Assembly: GCF_003024195.1 (NCBI RefSeq)
Contig: NZ_KZ679048.1
Coordinates: forward strand, 248,001 to 312,000
DNA from: Streptomyces dioscori
GTDB lineage: Bacteria > Actinomycetota > Actinomycetes > Streptomycetales > Streptomycetaceae
DNA length: 64,000 bases
Direction of reading: 5' to 3'
Positions 16,215 through 25,277 of the stretch are shown piece after piece. The notes under the pieces were generated by a model, which did not search any database, was not told the DNA's origin, and saw nothing but the letters and a program-made list of their open reading frames with translations. A program made the position numbers and the translations under genes. Each line of letters opens with the position of its first letter. Position 1 is the stretch's first letter.

Positions 16215-17180
16215 ATGAGCAATCTTGATCGCGAAGCCGTTCCCGCTCTGTGCGGCGGCCGGGGTTTTGTGGTGGCGGAGCCGGTACGTGAACTCCTCAG
16301 CCCCCGCCGGGTCAAGCTCGGCGAGTCCAGCGAAGTCCGGCGCCTGCTGCCCAATCTGGGCCGGCGCATGGTGGGCGCCTGGTGCTTCGTCGATCACTAC
16401 GGCCCCGACGACATCGCCGAAGAGCCCGGCATGCAGGTACCGCCGCATCCGCACATGGGCCTGCAGACCGTCAGCTGGCTGCACGAGGGTGAGGTGCTGC
16501 ACCGCGACTCCACGGGCAGCCTGCAGACGATCCGCCCGCGCGAACTGGGCCTCATGACCTCCGGCCGGGCCATCAGCCACTCCGAGGAGAGCCCCAGGTC
16601 GCACGCCCGCTTCCTGCACGGCGCGCAGTTGTGGGTGGCCCTGCCCGACAGCGACCGCCACACCGACCCGCGCTTCGAACACCACAGCGAGCTGCCCGTC
16701 GTGACGGCGCCCGGCCTCAGGGCCACGATCGTCCTGGGCGGTGTCGACGGCGCCGCCTCGCCCGGCACGACGTACACGCCGATCGTCGGCGCCGATCTGG
16801 CCCTAGTCCAGGGCGCGGACGTACGCCTGCCGCTGGAGCCGGACTTCGAGTACGCCGTGCTGTCCATGTCCGGCGAGGCCCACGTGGACGGCGTACCGCT
16901 GCTCCCCGGCTCCATGCTCTACCTCGGCTGCGGCCGCACCGAACTGCCCCTGCGGGCCGAGTCGGACGCGGGCCTGATGCTCCTCGGCGGCGAGCCGTTC
17001 GACGAGGAGCTGGTCATGTGGTGGAACTTCATCGGACGGTCCAACGAGGATATCGCGCAGGCCCGTTCGGACTGGATGGAGAGTTCGCGCTTCGGTGAGG
17101 TGAAGGGCTATGACGGGAACCGGCTCGACGCCCCGAACTTGCCGCCTGGGCCGCTGAAAGCGCGGGGACGGGTGCGCTGA
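16215..17180 (+). CDS. Pirin family protein
   Basis: 321 aa bicupin. The N-terminal cupin has the pirin metal site VPPHPHMGLQTVSW (about residues 78-91) plus a later His in ISHSEESP, as in quercetinase-type or regulatory pirins. The C-terminal cupin is about 200-290. The role of bacterial pirins is varied (dioxygenase or metabolic regulator) and cannot be fixed here. ATG 16215 (MSNLDREAVPALC) is preferred over TTG 16206. It is the last undamaged gene before the insertion-sequence-rich region. Confidence 0.9.
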   Translation: MSNLDREAVPALCGGRGFVVAEPVRELLSPRRVKLGESSEVRRLLPNLGRRMVGAWCFVDHYGPDDIAEEPGMQVPPHPHMGLQTVSWLHEGEVLHRDSTGSLQTIRPRELGLMTSGRAISHSEESPRSHARFLHGAQLWVALPDSDRHTDPRFEHHSELPVVTAPGLRATIVLGGVDGAASPGTTYTPIVGADLALVQGADVRLPLEPDFEYAVLSMSGEAHVDGVPLLPGSMLYLGCGRTELPLRAESDAGLMLLGGEPFDEELVMWWNFIGRSNEDIAQARSDWMESSRFGEVKGYDGNRLDAPNLPPGPLKARGRVR

Positions 17181-17459
17181 GCAGTGCAGATGCTGCGACT
17201 GTTGTCGGCGTATGACGCGTAATCAGATGAGTCTGCTGATGATTGCCGTGATGTGCTGAGGGCGATCTCGGCTCGGTCCGGTAGGTGCTGCTGATGTTGG
17301 ACTGTGCAAGGCTCGTGTAACGAGGCCTGGCCATGTGATGTCGCCCTTCTGCTGCGCGTCAGCATCGCAGTCGTTTGTCGGGAGCGGACAGTTGTGGCAA
17401 CGAGGTTGTGACCGGCGATTTAGTGGTGTACGTCGCCGGCAAGATCCCATCGTCCAAAG
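17181..17459. other. Intergenic stretch before the IS4 remnant
   Basis: No supportable coding frame or RNA structure seen. It is less GC-rich than flanking genes, and its right edge is the terminal inverted repeat of the IS4-type element. Confidence 0.5.
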
Positions 17460-18612
17460 GCAATGCCGTTGCAATAGCTCGTGGGCGTACGCTGCTGTGC
17501 ATTGCTCCCGGGGGAGGTGCGGGTGTCTGCAGACGTCGGTGAGTTATCGGGCTTGGGCCTGCTGACCTGGGCGTATCCGTCCGGGTTGGTAGATCGTGTG
17601 GTGGCCGCGTGCGGTCGTGAGGACCAGCGCAGACGCTTGCTGCCGGCCCGGCGAACGAGGCTGCCTTCGGCCGCCCCGGCAACAGCCGCGGCCACGACAA
17701 GTCCGGCTTTCCCCAGGTGCGGATGGCCTGTCTGATCGAGGTGGGCACTCACCTCGTCCTGGACGCCGAGCCGGCCGGCTGCCGCACCGGTGAAGTCACC
17801 CTGGTCGGCCGCCTGCCCCGCTCCTGCGGCCCGGGCCAGCTCCTCCTGGCCGACCGGGAATTCCTCGGCGTGCAGTTGTGGCGGGCCTTCACCACCAGCG
17901 GCGCCGATCTGCTGTGGCGGGTGCCCGCCAACCGCGTCCTGCCCGTCGAGCGGCAGTTGAGGGACGGCTCCTGGATCTCCCGCATCCACGCTCAGACCGA
18001 TCGCGCTCACACCGATCCCGTCGTGGTGCGGGTGGTGGCCTACCAGCTCAACGGCACTGGCCGTGAGGGTGAGGACTACCGGCTGGCCACCAGCCTGCTC
18101 GACGCCCGCCGCTATCCCGCCCGCCAGTTGGCCGCGCTCTACCAAGAGCGCTGGGAGGCGAAAGCCGTCTTCACCGAGCTCAAGAACCATCAACGCGGGA
18201 CCCGCGTCGTCCTCAGCAGGAAAACCCCCGATGGCGTCCTGCAACAGATCCGGGCACATCTGCTGGTCCACCACGCGCTGCGCGAGCTGATGGTGAGAAC
18301 CGCCGCCACCCGCGGCCTGCTTGCCGACCGGATCTCCTTCACCGAGACCCTGTGCTCCGCCCGGCGCAGCGTGACCCTCACGCCTAGCAGTTTTCCCCCC
18401 TGACCTGCTGGTCCGAACACTCGTCGTGCTCCAGCAGGACCTGCTCGAACGTCTCCTGCCACGCGGACGCCTGCGCAGCCAGCCCCGCGTTGTCAAACGC
18501 AAGATGTCCAACTACTGGCTCAAACGGGCCGACCACCACACCTGGCCCCAGCCCACCCGCACCGGCACCCGAGCCATCCACATCAAACACACCCGTAAAG
18601 CAACGGCATTGC
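17460..18612 (+). mobile_element. Decayed IS4-family insertion sequence
   Basis: The ends are marked by an inverted repeat, GCAATGCCGTTGC at 17460-17472 and its complement at 18600-18612, giving an element of about 1.15 kb around a broken transposase gene. CAAAG sits directly outside the left end and three bases beyond the right end, a possible but weak target duplication. The element lies 10 bp beyond the stop of the neighbouring SDR gene without harming it. Confidence 0.85.
17517..18597 (+). pseudogene. IS4 transposase, inactivated
   Basis: The N-terminal IS4 domain reads LLTWAYPSGLVDRVVAACG up to LLPAR near 17650. It then jumps, with about 100 codons missing, to NEAAFGRPGNSRGHDKSGF, so the segment holding the first catalytic Asp is gone. 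The later DDE region continues in another frame (LLLADREFLG, YQERWEAKAVFTELK). In that last motif the position of the catalytic Glu in the Y-R-E-K signature is Lys. A run of six C at about 18395 shifts the frame again, and the tail (VVKRKMSNYWLKRADHHTW) is read from 18426 onward. Three independent lesions; certainly inactive. Confidence 0.85.
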
Positions 18613-18622
18613 GCTCAAAGGC

Positions 18623-19339
18623 TCACCTGGCGGGCGCAGGGCCGTACAGCTGTGCCGGGTCGCCGGCCAGGGCCGCCTTGACGAAGCGGCTGGGGTCGTC
18701 GACCAGCACTTCGAGGGAGTCGCTCTGCACACCGTCAAGGCTGGCACGTGCGACGTCGACGGGATCGATCTTGGGGGCGTTGCTGCCCGCCATCATGTCG
18801 GTGTCCGCTGCCCCCAGGTGGACACCCTGGACAAGGGTCTTCTGTCCGGCGAGCTCGACGCGTACGCCGTTGGTCATGTTCCACTCGGCGGCTTTGGCGA
18901 CGGAGTAGGAGCCCGAACCGTGGGGGGTGGCGACCCATGACAGTACGGAGAGGACGTTCACGATCGCTCCGCCGCCGTGGGTGGCCAGGACCGGAGCGAA
19001 GGCGCGGATGACGCGGAGCGTGCCGAAAAGATGCGTCTCCAGTTCCCGCCGGACGCCGTCCAGGTCGTCGGTCAGCAGGCTGGCTCCCGTGGCAATGCCA
19101 GCGTTGTTGACCAGCAGTGTCACATCCTGTGCGATGGCGGCCGCATCCGTGATCGACTTCTCGTCGAGGAGGTCCAGGTACAGCGGGCTGACGCGGGAGT
19201 CGGATGCGGTGATCGTCTCCGGGCTGCGGGCAGCCGCGTAGACCCTCTCGGCTCCGCGGGCCAGCAATTCGTCAACGAAGCGCCGGCCGATGCCCCGGTT
19301 GGCTCCGGTCACGAGCGCGGTGGAACCAGCGATGTCCAT
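18623..19339 (-). CDS. SDR-family oxidoreductase (MerR-linked)
   Basis: 238 aa classical short-chain dehydrogenase. NAD(P)-binding TGANRGIGR (about residue 10), NNAG near 80, and the Ser/Tyr/Lys catalytic set in LSVLSW...YSVAK (about 130-150). ATG 19339 follows AGG with good spacing; ATG 19345 is an alternative. Divergent from a MerR regulator with a perfect dyad between them, the usual arrangement for an effector-induced reductase. Substrate unknown. The broken IS4 element lies directly downstream. Confidence 0.88.
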   Translation of the reverse strand: MDIAGSTALVTGANRGIGRRFVDELLARGAERVYAAARSPETITASDSRVSPLYLDLLDEKSITDAAAIAQDVTLLVNNAGIATGASLLTDDLDGVRRELETHLFGTLRVIRAFAPVLATHGGGAIVNVLSVLSWVATPHGSGSYSVAKAAEWNMTNGVRVELAGQKTLVQGVHLGAADTDMMAGSNAPKIDPVDVARASLDGVQSDSLEVLVDDPSRFVKAALAGDPAQLYGPAPAR

Positions 19340-19401
19340 GATCATCCTTTCGTCGGGCGGAGGGCAGCGATTACTCCCGCCCTCCGCGCCTACGCTAGAA
19401 C

Positions 19402-19417
19402 TTGACGCCAACGTCAA
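19402..19417. promoter_or_regulatory. MerR operator in the SDR/merR divergent promoter
   Basis: TTGACG-CCAA-CGTCAA, a perfect dyad lying between the two start codons. Its TTGACG arms can also act as -35 boxes, matching the way MerR proteins bind between -35 and -10. Confidence 0.75.
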
Positions 19418-19455
19418 AGGCAAATCGGGCACCGCAGAGCAAGGAACGAGTCACA

Positions 19456-19854
19456 GTGCGTATCGGAGAGCTGGCCGACCGGGCCTGTGTCAGTACGCGC
19501 GCATTGCGCTACTACGAGGAGCAGGGTCTGCTGCATTCCTCGCGCACGGCAGGAGGACAGCGTGTCTACCCGCAGACGGCGGAGGACCGTGTACGGCTGA
19601 TCCGCGAGCTCTACGCAGCCGGGCTCACCAGCCGCATGATCGCCACACTCCTGCCGGCCATCGATGCACGCCACGTCGGTCCCGAGTTGCTGGGGCGCTT
19701 GCTCGAAGAACGTGCCCGCACGACGGCGAAGGTCGCCGAGTTGCAGGCGGCGGGCCAACGCCTCGACGTCTTGATCGCCCTCGCCACGCACCCGGACTCC
19801 GACTCGTGTCCAGCCACACTCGACCAGGCAGCCGCAACAAGTCCCGCCCCGTAG
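19456..19854 (+). CDS. MerR-family regulator
   Basis: 132 aa. The N-terminal winged helix is typical (VRIGELADRACVSTRALRYYEEQGLL, then GGQRVYPQTAEDRVRLI), followed by a coiled-coil helix (about residues 75-110) for dimerisation and a short tail without a Cys-rich metal site, so an organic effector is more likely than a metal. GTG 19456 gives the standard MerR N-terminus and has AAGGA upstream. Expected to control the divergent SDR gene and itself through the 19402-19417 dyad. Confidence 0.88.
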   Translation: MRIGELADRACVSTRALRYYEEQGLLHSSRTAGGQRVYPQTAEDRVRLIRELYAAGLTSRMIATLLPAIDARHVGPELLGRLLEERARTTAKVAELQAAGQRLDVLIALATHPDSDSCPATLDQAAATSPAP

Positions 19855-20011
19855 ACGTCCTTCTCATGCCAGGAAGCCATGCGGTCGACGGCGCGGGAGC
19901 CTCGTGCGTCGCGAGAGCCGATCCCGTCACCCGATCAGTGGCCACGCTGAGAACGCTCAGCGCCTGGTTCTATCCTCCGCTGAACGTCACGGATGAACTG
20001 GGAGTCAGGCT

Positions 20012-20419
20012 GTGCAGATCGCAGGGGTAGACCTGTATGTGAATCACCCGGTGATGGCGCTCGGTTCGACCGAGTGGATCCCCACCACACTGGCCCTCGA
20101 TGGTGCTCCTGCCGCTGCGTGCGACACGCACCTCATCGTTCGGGTGCAGGCCCAGGTTGCGCTGGTCAAGGTTCGAGTCTTTCAAGATCATGGTGACGCG
20201 GATGACCACGGAAGTGACAGAGAGCCTCTGACCACCGTGTTCGACGGGCATCTTCTGCTGAGTGACGGTCGGCTCGTAGTGGGGGATGTCGTGGGCGAGA
20301 GCCGATTCACCACTTCCCTGCTCGGGAAGCCAGGTAGGCGGCGGGTTCGGGTCTCGGTCGACGATCCGCATGGATGGGCTCGCGCGGTGGACGTCGTCAT
20401 CAGCGCCGAGACAGCGTGA
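20012..20419 (+). CDS. Hypothetical protein
   Basis: 135 aa, not recognised. It appears genuine: GTG 20012 has GGGAG seven bases upstream, codon use is normal, and the sequence is beta-rich with alternating hydrophobics (VDLYVNHPVMALG, HLIVRVQAQVALVKVRVF, RRRVRVSVDDPHGWARAVDV). No signal peptide or membrane helix. It ends about 70 bp before the hairpin and the broken transposase copy, so it may be cargo or an old neighbour of the mobile region. Confidence 0.6.
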   Translation: MQIAGVDLYVNHPVMALGSTEWIPTTLALDGAPAAACDTHLIVRVQAQVALVKVRVFQDHGDADDHGSDREPLTTVFDGHLLLSDGRLVVGDVVGESRFTTSLLGKPGRRRVRVSVDDPHGWARAVDVVISAETA

Positions 20420-20489
20420 CAGCGCCGTGTATCGGCTCGAATGATCTTCGAACCAGGTGGCTCACGGGTGGATTCGCCGGACGTGGGGG

Positions 20490-20547
20490 CGGCTTTCGTC
20501 TTGGTCATGTGCACCGACCAAGGTGCACATGACCAAGACGAAGGCCG
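20490..20547. repeat. Long near-perfect inverted repeat at the transposase start
   Basis: Arms 20495-20515 and 20522-20542 are 21 bp and perfectly complementary with a 6-base loop; pairing extends to 20490/20547 with one G-T. The right arm contains the transposase start codon (ATG 20529, MTKTKA), so the left arm is an inverted copy of the gene's own first codons. Confidence 0.9.
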
Positions 20548-22020
20548 TGAGGGTGAGTTTTCTGCCAGACACCGGTCCCGGGGAAGCGTTCGCGAGAGCG
20601 TCACGCTTCCGGGAGGACCTATTCGACTGCCTGACCGCGCGCGGGGACGAACTGTTCGACCTCGCCGACGCGTTGCTGCGCGGACGGTCCGGTGACGGCA
20701 CCGGTGGACCTGACGCTGGTGGCCGAGCACCGGCGCGGGCACGGCGCGATGTACGACGCGCTGAACAGCGGGAACATCGACGTGCCCCGGTTGCGGCAGG
20801 TACTGGCCGGCCTGCCGATGCCGCAGGCCGCCGACTGGCGCCTGGTCCCCGCGGTCGACGTGAGCAACTGGCTGCGCCCGGACGCCCCGACCAGCGCGGA
20901 GCGTCTGTTCTGCCATGTCTACGGCCGCAGCGGACGTCCTCTGACCAGTTCGTCCCCGGCTGGCCGTACTCCTTCGTCGCCGCGCTGGAGTCGGGCCGCA
21001 CGTCCTGGTGCCAGCTCCTGGACGCCGTCCGTCTCGGGCCCGAGGACGACGTCGCCGAGGTCGCCGCCGCGCGGGTCCGCCGGGTGGTCACCGACCTGAT
21101 CGAGATGGGCCGATGGCACGCGGCTGACCGCGACATCCTGGTCGTCTTCGACGCCGGATACGACGCCCCGCGCATGGCCCACTTCCTGGCCGGTCTCCGG
21201 TCGAGATCCTGGGGCGGATGCGCACGGACCGGGTCATGCGTCGCCCGGCACCCTCCCGCAAGGAGTACTACCTGGCCCATCCCCGCGGCGGCCACCCGCC
21301 CAAGCGCGGCGGGGAGTTCCGCTTCCCCAAGCCCGAGACCTGGGGCGAGCCCGACGCCGCGGCCACGCAGGTCACCGACCGGTACGGCACCGCCCGCGCG
21401 ACGGCCTGGGACCGCATCCACCCCCGCCTGACCACCCGCTCCGTATGGATCGACCACACCGGCGAGCTCTCCGTCATCGAGGGCACACTGATCCGCCTCC
21501 AGGTCGACCGCCTGCCCGGCGGAGGCGACCCGCTGCCCCTGTGACTGGGGTCGTCGGCCACCGCCCTGAGCGGCAAGGACGTCGATGTCCGCTGACAGGC
21601 GTTCCTGCGGCGCTTCGACCTGGAGCAGCACACCTTCCGGCTGATGAAGCAAACCCTGGGCTGGACTCGGCGGAAACTCCGTACCCCCGAGGCCGGTGAA
21701 TGCTGGACCTGGATCGTCACCGCCGACCACACCCAGCTCCGCCTCCTCCGCCATGCCGCCGTCGACTTGCGGGGACCGTGGGAGAAGCCGGCGAGCCCGG
21801 ACGGCTCACCCCGGTCCGGGTCCGCCGGGGGTTCAGAAACCTCCGCCCGCACCTGCTCTGTCCGGCCTGTGCGCCGAAACCCGCAACTCCCGTCCCTGGA
21901 GGGCCACTTGGCTCGAAGAACCGGCGACCCGACACCCACTACGACGTGGGCAAAACCGTGGAACGACCAGAAAGCATCACGGAACGAAACAGACCTGGAT
22001 AAACGCCAAGCTCAAGGGCT
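20529..22020 (+). mobile_element. Broken transposase copy 1 (putative DDE transposase)
   Basis: A transposase of the streptomycete family recognisable by EHRRGHGAMYDAL, VDVSNWLRPDA, VPGWPYSFVAALESGR, FDAGYDAPRMAHFLAGL and MKQTLGWTRRKL. The gene is spread over several frames: shifts near 20690, 20930 and 21200 and an in-frame TGA at 21542-21544. Its right end is AAACGCCAAGCTCAAGGGCT up to 22020, matching the end of copy 2. The matching left end is missing and replaced by the hairpin. Inactive. Confidence 0.85.
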
Positions 22021-22042
22021 GTCCGCAGGCACTCGCCGTACA

Positions 22043-22062
22043 GGTGTGACCAGAGTCACACC
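22043..22062. promoter_or_regulatory. Perfect 20-bp palindrome upstream of the cassette genes
   Basis: GGTGTGACCAGAGTCACACC, arms of 8 bp around CAGA, 23 bp inside the end of transposase copy 1 and 88 bp before the start of the 383-aa gene. Looks like an operator for a dimeric regulator. Confidence 0.55.
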
Positions 22063-22150
22063 CTCGGCGGCTAATTGTGTTGTCTCTTCAGGGGGTGTGG
22101 CGCCGCCGATAGGTGAAACCGTTTTTTGTCCATCGGGAGGAAAGTGCACC

Positions 22151-23302
22151 ATGTCCGGCAAGATCACTGCTCAAGTGCCACATCTGCCGTCTCGAAGCCG
22201 CACGCGCAGGCGGGACAACGTGCCAGCCCTCGCGGAGCCAAGGCGGACTCCGCGGGCACTCCGCTCCACCAGCCCCGACGTGCTGGAAAGCCTGACAAAG
22301 GCGCTCAAAAACCTTGCCGCTGGCAGAACCGTGCTCGTCGATCTATCAGAAGAGCAGGTTGTCAGGTACTCCGAAAGTCTGCTCGCCGACATGCTTTCGA
22401 CCGCGTTCCCCGGCGTGGAGGCATCGGAAGCGGTAGAAGGCCTCTCCTTCAAGAAGGTGCAGGTCGGGGTCTACGCCGTACGTGCCCGAGGCACTGTAAC
22501 GATCCACCCCTTCATGGACCTGCCAAACCTCCGGTCGGCGATGGCATCACATCTCAAGCACGTCGCCTTGAAGGTCGAGTTCGTCGCTCAGATGCGACTG
22601 ACGTCAGATGGCCGATCCCATGGGAACCTCTCGGTGGCCTGTATCCACTTCGACACCATCACAGCACTGAAAGCTCGTGAAGCGGCCATCCAAGGCAAGG
22701 TCGAGCCTGTAGCCGATCTTGCCTCTCTCGTGCTGGGGCTGCACCATTCAAAGCAGTGGACTGAAGCGCTGTCCACCGCCTTGCTGGGTAGCTGGACAGA
22801 GCCACTGCTGAGCGACACCGGCAACAGTCGTTCGGCCATGAAGCGTCTAAAGACAGAAGCCCGCATCATTCACTCGCAGCTCACTCCCTTATGGCGGCAT
22901 GAAACGAGCGGCTCGCGTCTTCTGCTGCTCGACGCACCCATGGGGAAATACACGTCTCTCTACGACCTGGTGGCCGTCGGCTCGGACGGGGAGCCCACCT
23001 CGTTCTACGACGGGCCTGATGACGCCCGGCTAGGCGCCCTCCTACGCGCCTTGCAGCCCGAGGAACGCGTCGTGATGCTGGCCCGCGCCTGCCCAGGGGT
23101 GGCTTCCTGGGAAGAGGCCGCTCTCCTGGCGGGCGCCACTGACCCAGTCGCCATGGGAAAGCGGGTACGTCGCAAGGTCGACCGCCTCAGAACCCGCCAA
23201 AAGGCCCGCGCCGCGGCGGCAGCTCGGCAACAGTCAGCAAGGGCCGCACACGACTCGCCTCGCCTGGCAAGTGGCCCTGAGTCGGGAGGACGAGGTGAAT
23301 AG
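22151..23302 (+). CDS. Unknown protein with a sigma-region-4-like C-terminus
   Basis: 383 aa, not recognised as a named family. Start ATG 22151 has GGAGGAAAG upstream. The first 45 residues are basic and Pro/Ser-rich. Residues about 50-280 form a mixed alpha/beta domain. At about 298-350, LLRALQPEERVVMLARACPG, SWEEAALLAGATDP and VRRKVDRLRTR resemble the helix-turn-helix of sigma-70 region 4, so DNA or RNA polymerase contact is plausible (inference). It contains one TTA codon at 22889, so translation may depend on the bldA tRNA. It overlaps the next small gene by 8 bp and the pair is bracketed by inverted transposase remnants. Confidence 0.8.
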   Translation: MSGKITAQVPHLPSRSRTRRRDNVPALAEPRRTPRALRSTSPDVLESLTKALKNLAAGRTVLVDLSEEQVVRYSESLLADMLSTAFPGVEASEAVEGLSFKKVQVGVYAVRARGTVTIHPFMDLPNLRSAMASHLKHVALKVEFVAQMRLTSDGRSHGNLSVACIHFDTITALKAREAAIQGKVEPVADLASLVLGLHHSKQWTEALSTALLGSWTEPLLSDTGNSRSAMKRLKTEARIIHSQLTPLWRHETSGSRLLLLDAPMGKYTSLYDLVAVGSDGEPTSFYDGPDDARLGALLRALQPEERVVMLARACPGVASWEEAALLAGATDPVAMGKRVRRKVDRLRTRQKARAAAAARQQSARAAHDSPRLASGPESGGRGE

Positions 23303-23447
23303 CGACCGACAGATCGGCGTGCGTACGGCCGTCCTGCTGCTGGCGGGTGCGATCACTGTCATTGTGGCTGTGCGAAAACCTGAGCTGGGCATGGCCATCG
23401 GGATAGGTATCGCCGTGGTCACCCTGCTGGACCTGCTGATGGAGTAG
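23295..23447 (+). CDS. Small two-helix membrane protein
   Basis: 50 aa. GTG 23295 has GGAGG about five bases upstream and overlaps the stop of the preceding gene by 8 bp, so the two are coupled. The sequence has two hydrophobic segments, VRTAVLLLAGAITVIVAV and MAIGIGIAVVTLLDLLM, separated by a short RKPELG turn, giving a membrane hairpin. No recognised family. The gene ends 10 bp before the end of transposase copy 2, which suggests it is the last cargo gene of the cassette. A membrane partner for the upstream protein is a reasonable guess. Confidence 0.7.
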   Translation: MNSDRQIGVRTAVLLLAGAITVIVAVRKPELGMAIGIGIAVVTLLDLLME

Positions 23448-23457
23448 CCAGGAAACG

Positions 23458-24522
23458 AGGCTGTGCCTGGCGTTTATGCAGCTCTGCTGCTCGCGATGGC
23501 TTCCGCGAGGTTCGGTTGGTCCTGTCTCCCGACGGGGTGCTCGCGTGCGCGGTGCTTGTTCTGCATCCCAATTGGCCGGCCGGGGCCCGCGGCGCTGGAT
23601 TTCGGTGCGCTGGTCGGCTGAGGTGCTTTCGCGTGTGGGCGGCGAAATCCTCGACGGACACGCGCGGGTGCGAGGCACTCTTGGCGGGCGGGCCGTTCCC
23701 ATGGGTCGCGGAGGTCTTCTGCGACGGGTCGGGCAAGGCGGAGCTGAGTGTGGGCTGCGATGACGACCCAGGTCCAGTGGTCGGCGCCGGCCGGCTCACG
23801 GAGTTTGGGAGCGGTCCACCCCAACGTCTGCTTGAGCATTCTGAAGGTGTGCTTCGAGGTCGAATCTGCGCAGGAATGCCCGCCAGAGCCTGTCCACGTC
23901 GTCGGCCGTGGCGGCGGTGCCTGACCACCACAGCCAGACCCGTCTGGGGCTGCGGTCTCCACGGAGGTGGTCGACCTGAAGATGCACGACGGTGCCTTCG
24001 ATGGCCGGCAGCTCTCCTTCGGGGTGGTCGGCCCAGGCCGAGCGCCGAACCAGTAGCGGGTGCAGGCGATCCCAGGCACTGGCAACCGCCCATAGTGGGT
24101 GGTGTCGGACACGGTGGTGGCCGACGGGGTCGGCTCAATGGCTGCGGCCTCCTGTGGCAGAACAGCCGGTTCGGGCTGGTATTCGCGTCCGGCCGCAGCC
24201 AGTTGCTCACGTCGACGGCCAGGACCAGCCGCCCCTCCGATGTGCGGGGAAGTGGCAACCCTGCCAGCGTTCTGCGCAGCCGTGCCACATCCGGATCGCC
24301 GCGGTTCAGGCCGCCGTACAAGGCGCCGTGCCCGCGCCGATGCTCGGGCTCCAACGACAACTCGGCCACCGTCCTCACCGGACCATCCGCGGAAAGCAGG
24401 GCGTCACTCAGACGGAGCACAGGATCAAGCGAAGGCCGCTCCTACGTCCGGAACTTAGGCAAAACCATCATCAAGTTCGAGGCCGTGTTCGACGGCAGAC
24501 CATAAACGTCAAGCCTAGGGCT
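23458..24522 (-). mobile_element. Broken transposase copy 2, inverted relative to copy 1
   Basis: Same family as the 20.5-22.0 kb copy but on the minus strand. It shows RLSDALLSADGPVRT, EHRRGHGALYGGLNRG, VDVSNWLRPDANTSPNRLFCH, then a large deletion, then frame-shifted pieces (LWRAFLRRFDLE, MLKQTLGWTAPKLRE, IAAHTQLRLARP). Both ends survive: ATAAACG-TCAAG at 24502-24522 and the related GCCTGGCGTTTAT at 23458-23477. The N-terminal 30-40 codons are also lost. At about 1065 bp it is well short of the roughly 1.5 kb expected. Confidence 0.82.
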
Positions 24523-25160
24523 CGCAGAGAATCAGCATGCTGATTTGGTCTGCGTGGGGCTGCTGTTCGCGAGGAACGCGGGGACGAGAGGACTTGGGCG
24601 AGCAGGTCTCGGGTGCCGAGTTCGCGCAGGTAGAGCACGGGGGCCAGGACTCTGTCAGCGGTGGTCAGCTTGTCCTTGGCCCCAGCGCCGCGAGCACAGA
24701 TGCGCTCACCTCCTCGATGCTGGTGTCGCCCTTGCTCGCGTAACTCATCGTGTCTAGTGGTGAGTTTGTCGACAAGCTCCTCCCATGCCGGGCTGCGGGG
24801 CGGGGGCGGCTGATCGCGGGTTCTTGGCCGCATCCCATCGGCTGTGGTGTCGAGAAGTCGAGGGTGAAGGGTGTAGTTCCAAGGACGTCGATGCGTCGAT
24901 CTTGTCGCGGTGGTTCGGCGAGCCTGGCCCGGTGAGCCGCGAAGTCGTATCCGTCCGCGTAGCGCTTGACAAGTTCGCGCAGGTAACCGAACCCGATGCG
25001 GAGGGGCCACCCGGCGTTCTCGTGGTCATCCGGGCTAGCGAGTCGCGCGGGCCCGAGCGCGCAGGCCTTCCACCGATGCCGGATCGTTCTGCGGAACGAA
25101 GTCGGTCACAGCCGTCGTGTGTTTGCTCATGAGAGGAGCCTTCAGACGCCATCGCATCGA
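24523..25160 (-). pseudogene. Remnant of another transposase
   Basis: Minus-strand reading gives transposase-like text in changing frames: GYLRELVKRYADGYDFAAHRARLAEP near 24960, PAWEELVDKLTTRHDELREQ near 24770, and DKLTTADRVLAPVLYLRELGTRDLLAQVL near 24640. The last resembles the helix-turn-helix entry of DDE transposases. No frame spans the region, so it is debris; I could not settle the family. Confidence 0.5.
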
Positions 25161-25277
25161 TCTGAATTTTCCTCTCGGCGGTGTCTTCGGAGACGAGGAA
25201 ACGCGCTGACCGGGACAGCCCTCAGGCGCGCGAGACCCGGCCTGACCTCGCGCGCCAGTCGGGCGCCGACGACAGGT

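Noticed and set aside
20692-21099. 135-codon frame as a separate gene
   Set aside because: It is one frame-shifted piece of transposase copy 1 (EHRRGHGAMYDAL).
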